Below are positions 1 to 8,200 of a DNA stretch of 27,790 nucleotides, in pieces (positions within the stretch are counted from its first letter, which is position 1; every line of letters starts with the position of its first letter). The notes under the pieces were generated by a model that ran no database searches, was not told where the DNA came from, and was given only the letters and a program-made list of their open reading frames with translations. The DNA is from an uncultured bacterium (lineage in GTDB: Bacteria > Bacillota > Clostridia > Oscillospirales > Ruminococcaceae): positions 1-27,790 of the forward strand of contig CAJMLV010000036.1 of the NCBI GenBank assembly GCA_905214345.1, given 5' to 3'. The translations under genes were made by a program, and so were the position numbers.

Positions 1-1744
1 CCCGGTCGTCATAGTCCTGGCCGGGGCGCAGCAGCACCGTCAGTTCCTCCATCAGCTCCGCTTTGCCGCCGGGGCTGCGCCCGTCCAGCTGGCGGAGCAG
101 GGCCGCCAGCGTCCGCAGATTGCCCGCGTAGGCACAGGTGAAGGCCACGCTCTCCCCCCGGTCGGCGGCCATATCCAGGGCGTCGTTCCAGTCGGCCCCC
201 CGCAGGCGGTAGAGGTTGTGGTCCCCCACATCGTAGAAGGCGGTGAGCTGCTGGAGCAGCAGATGTTCCAGCAGGGTACCGCGGTAGACCTCCCCGGCTT
301 CGGTGCGCTGCCAGCTGCCCTGTTCGGGGGCCCAGGCCTCGTCGATGCCGTTGCCCCGCATCGCCTGGGGGTCCTTGAAGTAGGGGGCCTTGCGGTCCAG
401 CAGGGCCAGGTCGCCGGTCTGGTCCAGATAGAGCTGGGTGGTCATCTGGGGCCAGAGGGCGTGGTCCATCCAGACCCGGGCAATGCCGTTGCGGTCGGCG
501 ATGAAGTTGCCGTCCCCGGCGCCGATGATGGTGGCGTTGGTGCCGTCCACCCGCACGCCGCCGAAGTTGGCCTCGATCATCCGGCCCACCGGACCGGGTT
601 CCATGAGCAGCAGGGAAAGGCAGTCCTGCCACAGGTCCCGCCAGCCCCGGCCGCCCCGGCCGTAGTCGTGGTGGGGCAGGAAGGAGCAGCCGAAGAGCCG
701 CCGCAGGTAGGGCTGGAAGCAGACCCACTTCATCAGCCGGTCCCCGTCGGCGTCGCCGGTGGCAAAGGCCACGTTGACCTTCTCCTTCCAGTAGCGGCGG
801 GTCTCGGCCAGGGCGGCGTCCACCTTGGCGGCGGTGTCATACCGGACAAAGAGCCGGTCGATGGCCTCGTCGCTCTCCTCCACCCCCAGCAGCAGGATGT
901 ACCGGGCCGAGGCACCGGGGGCCAGGGTCAGGGGAGCAAAGCGGAAGGCGCCCATGGCCTCCCGTCCGGCGCGGCAGGCTCCCGCCGGCACGCCGGGGTA
1001 GTTTTCCAGCACCGCCCGGGGATGGGTGAAGCTGCCGCCCTCCCCGATGAACTCCTCCACCGTGGGGTAGAAGGCTGCCGGGGCCTGGCCGTCGGCGCCG
1101 TAGCCCAGCAGATAGTAGACTTTTTGGTTGGGCCGGTGGCCCCGCTCGTCAAAGGACATGGTGGGGCAGACCCGCACCCCGTGGGCGGTGGTGCGGATGC
1201 GGTGGAGCATGGAAGTCACGTTGCGGTGATCCCGCAGGTTGTCGGCGCTGCGACCGTAGAGGGGTACCGCCCCGTAGGGGGTGAAGGTGAGGGTGCTGTC
1301 GGCGATGTTTTCCACCGTGACGCAGAGCACTTCCACATTGTCCCTCACCGGCACAAAGCTGGTCAGGGTGGCATGCACCCCCGCCGGTTTCAGTGTGCGT
1401 TCCAGAGTGTGCCACATAAAGCCCGCCGTCAGGCGGCTGTCGTCCTGGGCGGGGGTGAACTTCACCGCCTGCTGGGCCGCCGACGCGCCGGTAAGGGAAA
1501 GGGCGGTGCCGTTCGCCCCCACCAGCCAGAAATTCCGAGTGGAGCGGTTGTTGTGCAGGTTTTCCACACTCACCGGCTCCAGCAGAAAGGTCTCCTGGTC
1601 CAGCTTGGCGTCGCCGCCCAGGTCCGGTGAAACACAGCTCTTCAGCCCGGCTTCGGAAGCCAGCGGAAAGTACAGCTGGCTGATCTCTTCGGGGCGGTCC
1701 AGTGTGAAGCTGCCGTCCGCATCGATAAAATGGGGATGCTGCAT
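1..1744 (-). CDS. GH94-type glycoside phosphorylase (cellobiose phosphorylase-like), partial, C-terminus beyond the left edge
   Basis: The reading frame is open from an ATG at 1744 to the window edge (581 codons). A good Shine-Dalgarno (AAGGAGGA) sits just upstream of the ATG. The N-terminal part looks like the beta-sandwich of clan GH-Q enzymes (…VENLHNNRSTRNFWLVG). The (alpha/alpha)6 catalytic part begins around residue 330 with SFLPHHDYGRGGRGWRDLWQD; D370 in the WRDLWQD motif corresponds to the general-acid Asp of GH94. Further on come NGTNATIIG, ADRNGIARVWMDH and the signature GADWND (D518). GH94 enzymes phosphorolyse beta-linked disaccharides such as cellobiose or chitobiose to a sugar-1-phosphate in the cytoplasm; the substrate here cannot be read from the sequence. 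Characterised GH94 proteins are about 800 residues, so roughly the last third is missing. No signal peptide is seen. GH149 or GH161 relatives are an alternative. Confidence 0.8.
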   Translation of the reverse strand, partial: MQHPHFIDADGSFTLDRPEEISQLYFPLASEAGLKSCVSPDLGGDAKLDQETFLLEPVSVENLHNNRSTRNFWLVGANGTALSLTGASAAQQAVKFTPAQDDSRLTAGFMWHTLERTLKPAGVHATLTSFVPVRDNVEVLCVTVENIADSTLTFTPYGAVPLYGRSADNLRDHRNVTSMLHRIRTTAHGVRVCPTMSFDERGHRPNQKVYYLLGYGADGQAPAAFYPTVEEFIGEGGSFTHPRAVLENYPGVPAGACRAGREAMGAFRFAPLTLAPGASARYILLLGVEESDEAIDRLFVRYDTAAKVDAALAETRRYWKEKVNVAFATGDADGDRLMKWVCFQPYLRRLFGCSFLPHHDYGRGGRGWRDLWQDCLSLLLMEPGPVGRMIEANFGGVRVDGTNATIIGAGDGNFIADRNGIARVWMDHALWPQMTTQLYLDQTGDLALLDRKAPYFKDPQAMRGNGIDEAWAPEQGSWQRTEAGEVYRGTLLEHLLLQQLTAFYDVGDHNLYRLRGADWNDALDMAADRGESVAFTCAYAGNLRTLAALLRQLDGRSPGGKAELMEELTVLLRPGQDYDDR

Positions 1745-1815
1745 GGTATTCCTCCTTGTTGCGTTTTTGCGTCCGGTAAGGCCGGACAAGCTGCCGCGAG
1801 TCTTTCTTTGGTACC

Positions 1816-1880
1816 ATCATAGCGAAATTTTCCCAACCGAAAAACAACAAAGCATGCAAAAATGTCAGATTCATGACATT
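1816..1880 (-). promoter_or_regulatory. Possible promoter and dyad operator upstream of the GH94 gene
   Basis: On the minus strand a TATGAT hexamer (1821-1816) could be a -10 box about 72 bases before the start codon; no convincing -35 is seen. Behind it lies a dyad, AATGTCA-6 nt-TGACATT (1861-1880), of the size bound by LacI- or GntR-type regulators. The regulator is not in the window as far as can be told. A short GC hairpin, GTCCGG-5 nt-CCGGAC (1771-1787), lies in the leader between this and the ribosome binding site. Confidence 0.35.
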
Positions 1881-1993
1881 GTGCAAAAAAACCTGTTTTT
1901 GCGGCGGCTTTATGAAAAAAACTTGACAAAAAGCACAAGAAAGTACGAGAAAATGGCGCAGGAAAGAAAATGTTCCTTTTGTGCAGCCGCTGA

Positions 1994-2212
1994 CTTGACC
2001 ACCATCTGACCACTCCTTCCTCCCAGCCGGTTCCGTGTATTGTTTTTCACGTCCCAACATTCTTTTATAACCACCACAAACAGCGCCGGAAGTTGTGCAC
2101 ACTACACAATTTCCGGCGCTTTATCATGCTATTTGCCTGTCTGTCACAGTTCTCCGACCTGACTACTACGTCCAACTGACCTATGGACAACTGATTCTAA
2201 AACAACTAAGCT
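1994..2212 (+). repeat. Interspersed ~219-bp repeat, copy 1
   Basis: This copy aligns without gaps to copy 2 (12535-12752) over at least the first 150 bases, starting at cTTGACCACCATC. Similarity continues, more loosely, to about 2212. The best-conserved core is a hairpin at 2083-2119: left arm GCGCCGGAAGTTGTG, loop CACACTA, right arm CACAATTTCCGGCGC (15 pairs, one G-U). This core is identical in copies 1 and 2. The element has no terminal inverted repeats and no transposase. The left end carries a short internal duplication (GACCAC…GACCAC). It lies between the upstream region of the minus-strand GH94 gene and the jet operon. It could be a structured RNA, a bidirectional terminator or a REP-like element; function unknown. 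Confidence 0.85.
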
Positions 2213-2538
2213 CTTTCAGGGCAAAAAACAAGCGTTTAAACGTATCTTTTTATAATGATTGCAAATGCTTATACAATCTTTTCGATAAGAGACTTTTGTA
2301 CTTTATAGTTCTTTTGCGGAGTTTTGTGACGTGAAAACGGAAAGCACCGGATTCCATAAAGTGCAGGGAAACACAGAGGACAAAATAGAGGATTATCAAA
2401 ATATAAGCCACCGGAGCCCTTAAATCGTTCGTCCCTGAACAGGCATAAATATCTATGAAGAAAGCCTCACCCATGCTTTCCCTCCCCTGCTCATGGAAAC
2501 CACCTCCCGAATTGCACAATTCATCTGAGATTGTTTTA
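2213..2538. other. Non-coding, AT-rich spacer upstream of jetA
   Basis: About 325 bases with much lower GC than the flanking genes. Short open frames exist on both strands (for example 2250-2606 minus and 2455-2685 plus), but none has a convincing ribosome binding site or recognisable protein sequence. A TATAAT at 2251-2256 with a CGTTTAAACG palindrome at 2233-2242 upstream is noted, without a matching -35. I see no gene here. Confidence 0.5.
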
Positions 2539-2583
2539 GGGATATCGACAAAATCCATGGGGGATTTTGTCGATATCCTTTTT
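2539..2583 (+). promoter_or_regulatory. Perfect 17-bp inverted repeat upstream of jetA (operator or attenuator)
   Basis: Left arm GGATATCGACAAAATCC (2540-2556), five-base loop (2557-2561), right arm GGATTTTGTCGATATCC (2562-2578), then a run of five T (2579-2583). The arms match perfectly. As RNA this would be a terminator-like or attenuator hairpin; as DNA it is a candidate operator just upstream of the jetA -10 box. The sequence does not decide between these. Confidence 0.6.
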
Positions 2584-2610
2584 ATCGGATGGGGCATCTG
2601 GTACACTGGT

Positions 2611-2616
2611 TATAAT
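2611..2616 (+). promoter_or_regulatory. Probable -10 box of the jet operon
   Basis: A consensus TATAAT stands 44 bases before the jetA start codon and 27 bases after the T-run of the inverted repeat. The region at the expected -35 distance (about 2588-2593) is a poor match to TTGACA. The promoter may therefore be weak or activator/repressor dependent. Confidence 0.45.
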
Positions 2617-2660
2617 TACCACAAGAAATGCCCTTGCTGCCATAGAAGGGGAATGATCCG

Positions 2661-4163
2661 ATGCAATTTCACGCCATTACACTGAACAGTGTGCCCGAAG
2701 CCAGCTATCTCACGGCGGAGAACGCCTGGCGCTACCGGGCCATCATGCGCACCTTCTACCTGGAATCCCAAAAGGCCCATATCCGGTTGAACAAGACGGA
2801 ACTGTTGGCATTGCTTCGCGTGGATGCCCATTTTGCGGAGTACACGGTGGAGCAAATGGAGCAGGACCTGAACGCACTGTGTGCTTGGCGGAATCTCGTG
2901 CCAATCCAAGACCCTCATCGTCCCACCAGTATCGCCGAATACAAAAACAAACAGTTCAGCTATTCCATGTCCCAGACGGCCACCGAGATTGAGCGGATGA
3001 CCATTTCACTGGAAAATCTCGATCTGCGCACGGCGATCCTCTCCTCCCAGCTGTTCGAGCGGATTCTGGACACTCTGGAACGGATGGCGGACCAGGAAGA
3101 GGCGGACTCACGCACACTGAACCAGTTTTGGGATCAGCTGCAGCAGGACTTCCGCCAGCTGACCAACCGGTATCAGGACTATCTGCGGGATTTCTATTCC
3201 TCCCATGCCAGGCATATTTTGCAAACCACAGAGTTTTTGCCCTACAAGGACAAGGTGGTACGGTATCTGCAGGAATTTGTGCTGGAACTGCAGCGCTATG
3301 CCGAGAAAATCCGCCGGATGCTGCTGGGCCTGCCGCCGGAGCAGGTGGAGACGATACTGCAGCAGGTGTATGCGACCCAGCTGCAGGAAGGGGAGGGTCG
3401 GCTGATTCAGCGGTCCGAGGACTATCCCCGGCAGCTGCGGGAGGAGATTTACGGTTTCTGGCAGGGATTTTACCGCTGGTTTGTGCCCGGTGAGAGCGGA
3501 CAGAGCGACAGTGAACATGTGCTGGAACTGGCCAACGACATCATCCAGCGGATCCTGATGAACGCCGAACTTATTCTGCAGGCGCACAGCGGCGGTGCCA
3601 ACCGGAAGGTGGAATACAAAAAATTTCTGGAGCTGTTTGCCGCCTGTCCCACCCTGGCCGATGCCCGGCGGCTTTCCGGCATGGTGTTCGGTGCCCAGCG
3701 GGCGGTGCATCTCACCGGCATCGAACCGGAAGATCTCTACGAGACAGGCAGCTGCTATGACGGACAACCCTTTCTCTACCAGCTGCGAAACCGTCGGCGG
3801 CCCGGCCGTCCCCCGAGAGAGAAAAGCTTTTTTGAGGACAAAAGCCTTGAAAAGGCAGCCCAGAAGCAGGCCTACCTGCAACAAAAGGCGGCCTTGCAAG
3901 CCCGGCTGGAGCGGCTGATCCGCAAAGGCCGTCTGGATTTTTCGACATTAGAGGAAGTGGTCACGCCGGAAATCCGGATGAGCCTTTTGAATTGGGTGGT
4001 GAAAGCCAACGCCAATGTCAGCAAATCCGCCCGCACCGAATTTGGCCAGGCCTATCGCCTGACCTGCTTGCCGGGGCAGACCTGTGTGCTGCACTGTACC
4101 GACGGAGACCTGACCATGCCCGCCTACTGTCTGGAATTTGAGGAGGCGCCCGCTCATGGATGA
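2661..4163 (+). CDS. jetA: JetA, Wadjet anti-plasmid system kleisin-like subunit (DUF2397/TIGR02677-like)
   Basis: 500 residues, start ATG at 2661 with AGAAGGGGA upstream. The N-terminus (…AENAWRYRAIMRTFYLESQK, then LLRVDAHFAEYTVEQMEQDL, LCAWRNLVPIQDPHR and a TSIAEYKNKQFSYSMS segment) follows the pattern I know for DUF2397 proteins: winged-helix-like region, then an 'RWGNL…D' type motif and an F-x-Y segment. The middle (about residues 100-330) is strongly helical; the C-terminus is basic and then beta-rich. In Wadjet, JetA acts as the kleisin that bridges the JetC SMC dimer and binds JetB, forming an SMC-like complex that extrudes DNA loops and marks small circular plasmids for cleavage. It is the first gene of jetABCD; the stop overlaps the jetB start by 8 bases. 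Type III assignment is from family memory, not a search. Confidence 0.88.
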   Translation: MQFHAITLNSVPEASYLTAENAWRYRAIMRTFYLESQKAHIRLNKTELLALLRVDAHFAEYTVEQMEQDLNALCAWRNLVPIQDPHRPTSIAEYKNKQFSYSMSQTATEIERMTISLENLDLRTAILSSQLFERILDTLERMADQEEADSRTLNQFWDQLQQDFRQLTNRYQDYLRDFYSSHARHILQTTEFLPYKDKVVRYLQEFVLELQRYAEKIRRMLLGLPPEQVETILQQVYATQLQEGEGRLIQRSEDYPRQLREEIYGFWQGFYRWFVPGESGQSDSEHVLELANDIIQRILMNAELILQAHSGGANRKVEYKKFLELFAACPTLADARRLSGMVFGAQRAVHLTGIEPEDLYETGSCYDGQPFLYQLRNRRRPGRPPREKSFFEDKSLEKAAQKQAYLQQKAALQARLERLIRKGRLDFSTLEEVVTPEIRMSLLNWVVKANANVSKSARTEFGQAYRLTCLPGQTCVLHCTDGDLTMPAYCLEFEEAPAHG

Positions 4164-5277
4164 ATTTCGCGCACTGTTGGACCGGTTCTGGATCCGTCGG
4201 GAGGAGGACCGGGAACTCTTTTATCAGGTGCGCCGCAAACTGCCTGCCCTGCGCCGGGCGCTGCGGGAGCAGTTCGGCTGGGAAGTGATCTGCACCGAGC
4301 AGGTGATCCGCCTGGTGAAGGAACCGGCCCGGGCGCAGGAAGCTTTCGGAATTCCGGAATTCACCGAGGTGCAGGACTACTGTCTTTTGTGCGGAGTTCT
4401 TCTTTTGCTGGAGGACAAGGACGACGGCCAGCGCTTTTTGCTTTCTGAGCTGACCCAGGCGGTGTTGGCCTACACAAAGCCCTATTTGCCGGACCTTTCC
4501 TGGGAGCGGTATTCTTGCCGCACCTCGCTGGTGCGGGTGCTGCAATATGCCGAGCGCCTGGGCCTGCTGCGCAGTTTTGAGGGGGAAAGCGACGGCTTCG
4601 CCGCCCATCAGGACCAGGAAGTACTCTATGAAAATACCGGGCTGTGCCGGTATTTCAGTGTACATTTTCATCGGGATATCACCGGGTATATCTCGGTGCG
4701 GGATTTTGAAAATCCGCCCGAGGACGGTCCCGATCAGGAGCGGGGCACCTTCCGCACCTGGCGCGTCTACCGGCAGCTGGCGCTGGCCCCGGCGGTCTAC
4801 TGGGAGGACCCCGCCGATTCCCTCTATGCCTATATCAAGAATCAACGGGGCATCCTGCAGCGGAATCTGGACGAAACCATCGGCGGCAAACTGCAGATCT
4901 ATCACAACGGTGCCTTCTTCCTGCCGGAGGAAGGCGAACCCTGCGGCAACTGCTTTCCCCGGGACCAGATGCGCAGCGATATCCTGCTGCTGCTCTCCGA
5001 GCAGCTCAGCGAAAAAATCCAGTGCGGAGCATTTTCCCGGGACCCGGATGACCGGGTGCATCTGACACGGGAGGCCTTTTCCCGGGAATTGGAAGCCCTG
5101 CGGCAGGAATACAAGGACCAATGGGGCAAAACGGTGGCCGAAAAGGACCTGGCGGCACTGACCCAGGAGATTCTGGAGGAACTGTGCTACTGGGACTTTG
5201 CTGCCGTGCAAGGAGGAGTGGTAACCCTGCAGCCGGGCTTTGCACTGTGGCAGGGAATCTATCCCCGGAAACGATAA
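4156..5277 (+). CDS. jetB: JetB, Wadjet accessory (KITE-like) subunit (DUF2398/TIGR02678-like)
   Basis: 373 residues from ATG 4156, chosen over the in-frame ATG at 4138 because GAGGAGGCG ends 8 bases before it and because it gives the usual short overlap with jetA. The chain is predicted helical/winged-helix. It shows ERYSCRTSLVRVLQYAERLGL followed by EVLYENTGLCRYF, which resembles the 'x-LYe-Tg-xRyf' region of DUF2398 proteins. In the complex JetB is the KITE-type dimer that binds JetA and helps the SMC motor engage DNA. It lies 12 bases upstream of jetC. No catalytic motif is expected or seen. Confidence 0.85.
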   Translation: MDEFRALLDRFWIRREEDRELFYQVRRKLPALRRALREQFGWEVICTEQVIRLVKEPARAQEAFGIPEFTEVQDYCLLCGVLLLLEDKDDGQRFLLSELTQAVLAYTKPYLPDLSWERYSCRTSLVRVLQYAERLGLLRSFEGESDGFAAHQDQEVLYENTGLCRYFSVHFHRDITGYISVRDFENPPEDGPDQERGTFRTWRVYRQLALAPAVYWEDPADSLYAYIKNQRGILQRNLDETIGGKLQIYHNGAFFLPEEGEPCGNCFPRDQMRSDILLLLSEQLSEKIQCGAFSRDPDDRVHLTREAFSRELEALRQEYKDQWGKTVAEKDLAALTQEILEELCYWDFAAVQGGVVTLQPGFALWQGIYPRKR

Positions 5278-5289
5278 GGAGGGACAACC

Positions 5290-8200
5290 ATGCAGGAACG
5301 CTGGCGGATGAACAAGCTGGGCTTTGTAAACTTCTGGCTCTATGACTGGGAGGAGTTCCTCTTCAGCGAGGGGCGTCTTTTGCTGCGGGGTGAGAACGGC
5401 GCGGGAAAGTCCGTCACCACCCAGAGCTTTATCCCCTTCATGCTGGACGGCGATCTGCATCCCTACCGGCTGGATTCCTTCGGCAGCAAGGACCGCAAAA
5501 TGTCCTATTACCTGTTGGGAGAGGAGAAGGAGGAAAGCACCGGCTATCTCTATCTGGAATTCATCAAGCCGGAACCAGGGCTCTACCGCACCCTGGTGGT
5601 GGGGCTGCGGGCCCGGCGCAGCAGCGCGGTGGAATTCTGGGGATTCTGCCTGAGTGACGGCCGGCGAATCGGCTCCGGGCCGGAGGACTTTGCCCTGTTT
5701 GAAACCAAGGGCTCCCAGCACATCTCCCTTACCAGGCAGGAGGTCCACAACCGGTTTGGCGACGGCGAAAACTGGGTGGAACGGGGCAGCGACTACAAAC
5801 AGATGGTCAACCGGATGCTCTTCGGCTTTGCTGAAATGGAGCAGTATGACCGGATGCTCCGCCTTTTGATCCAGCTGCGCAAACCCAAACTGAGTAAGGA
5901 TTTTTCCCCGCGGCTGGTGCAGATGATCCTGAACGATTCCCTGCAGCCGTTGAGCGAGGAGGACATTGCCCCCATGGTCAATTCCATGGAAAAGATGGAC
6001 ACCATCCAGCACCGGCTGGAAGCACTGGGGCAAAGCTTGCAGGAGGCCCGCCAGCTGCGCAACGAGTATACCCGCTACAACCAGTATGTGCTGGGCAAAA
6101 AAGGCCAGTATTATCTGGCAGCCCGTCAGTTTACCCAGCAGCGGCAGGCCGAAGTAAAGAGCCTGGAAGACAAGGTTGCCCTGACACAAAAGGCGTTGGA
6201 GACGGCCCGGGCGGGCCGTCAGGAGGCCGAACAGCAGGTGGGGGAACTTTCCCGTCAGCTGGAGGTTCTGCGGGAGGGCAGTGATCTGGACAGCACGGTA
6301 CGCTGCAAGGAGGAATGCCGCCTCCAGGTGGCACAGCAGCAAAAGGCCATCGACCAGGAACAGCAGGAAGAACGTAGAAAGCAGAACGCACTGGACACCA
6401 AAGAACGGGACCGTCTTCAGGCAAAGCGCCGTTGTAACGACCAGGAGGAAGAACTGGAAGAGGCTTTCCAAGAACTGGGAGAGCAGAATGAGGAACTGCA
6501 TTACCCTGGGCACCCGGCCACCCTGCAGGCGGTGGATTTCCGGCAGGAACAGCCGGAAATCGCCCGCTTTGCCACCCGGCTGCGCAAGACGGAGGAAGGA
6601 CTGCGCCGCCAGGAGGAGACCCTGGGGCGGCTGGACCAGTACCAGCAGGAGCGGGATACGGCGGCCCAGGTCCTGCGCCATGCCAAAAGCCAGCGGGAGG
6701 CGGCCCAGGGAACGGTGAACGCCATGCGGGATGCGCTGAGCGAAGCCTTCGCAGCGCTGGAAGAGCCGACGCAAGTCTTTTGCCTGCGGCATGAGGAAGT
6801 GATGGCTCTCTTTGCCCAGGTCACCGCCTACGAAGGACTGGCCCAGGAACAGGAGATGCAGAAGATTCTCAATGGAGCGCTGCAGCGGCTTTCCGCGCCT
6901 CTGGCGCAGGAATATGCCATTTTGGACCGGCAACAAAAGGACAGCCAGCAGCAGCTCAACGAGCTGGCCGCCCGCCGCAGGGAGCTGGAAAACCAGAAAG
7001 ACCTGCCGCCGGCGCGCAGCGAGGCGGTGCAGGCCACCCGCGCCTACCTGCGGGAGCGCGGCGTACCCTACGCCTCTTTTTACGAGCTGGTGGATTTTGC
7101 GCCAGACCTGCCACCCCAGCGCCGCGCCCTGCTGGAAGCGCAGCTGGCGGATGCAGGGATCCTCGACGCTTTGGTGGTACCGCCGGAAACACGGAAGGAG
7201 ATGCCGGAACTCCTGGCCGAACATCCTGATCACTTCCTTTGCCCGGAGGACATGTCCCCGGCGGCGGCTCCGCTTCCCCTGCAGCCGGAACAGAATCTGC
7301 CTCCGTGGGCCGACATAGACGGCATTCTATCCTGTCTTTCGGAGCAGCCGGAGGGCCATGCCTGGTTTGCCGCCGATGGCTGGTATCGTCAGGGGGTGCT
7401 GCAGGGGCAGAGCGTGGCGCAGCAGCCTGCCGGGTATATCGGCGCTTCGGCCCGGCGGGCCAACCGGGAACGGCAGATCCAGGCCCTTGCCCGGCAGATG
7501 GAAGAGAAGCAGCAGGAACTGGAAGAAATCCGGGAGCGCCTACACCAGAACGAGACGGCCCAGCGGCAGCTTCAGCATGCCTATGAAGCCCGCCCCACCA
7601 CCGCCGATCTGGCAACGGCACTGGACCTGGCCGCCAGACAGCGGGACGAAGTGGAGCGCCGGGAGCGAATCCTTGATGACTGCATGCAACAGGTCCAGCA
7701 GCAGCAGAAACAGCTTGCCGATCTGCGCGCCGAGATTCTGCCTCTGACCCGGGGACTTCCCTATGAACAGGACGCCGCCACCTATGAGCAGATGGTAGAC
7801 CTGTGCGAGGAATATCGGGAACAGTACCGGACCATTTCGGAGGGCAAGGAAAAGCTGGAGCTGTGGCAGAGCCGGGTGCTGGATTTGGATCAGCAGCTGG
7901 ATGCCCTGAGTGAGGACCTGCTGGCCTGCACCGAACGAATACGCCGCCAACAGGCCGAACAGCGCAAGACAAAAGCTGCCCTGGAGGAACTGGAGCGCTA
8001 CCTTGCCCAACCGGAGGTTCAGGCCCTTGCCCAGAAGCTGGAAGAACTGAACGGTGCTCTGACCCTGGCACAGAAACAATACCATGATACCGATACGCAG
8101 ATTCAGCTGCGGCAAAACGATCTGGACCACCAGGGCCCTGACCTGACCCGGAAAAAGCGGGACCTGGAAAATGCCATCGGGGACGAAGAAACGCTGCGCC

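Noticed and set aside
218..1630. Long plus-strand open frame opposite the GH94 gene
   Set aside because: Low-complexity G/V/H-rich product with no ribosome binding site. The minus strand gives a recognisable enzyme. It is a GC-driven shadow frame.
1994..2212. A small protein encoded by the repeat
   Set aside because: A minus-strand frame is similar in all three copies in the first 80 bases (…R-S-G-x-MVVK), but it meets a TAG in the hairpin loop. The most conserved feature is the stem, not a reading frame, so a structured nucleic acid is preferred.
2455..2685. 76-codon plus-strand frame upstream of jetA
   Set aside because: Runs through the 17-bp inverted repeat and the -10 box into jetA, has no ribosome binding site and no recognisable similarity.
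4018..7233. 1071-codon minus-strand open frame across jetA, jetB and jetC
   Set aside because: Antisense to three genes with intact motifs; the product is L/Q/H/F-rich without domains. Shadow of high-GC codon use.
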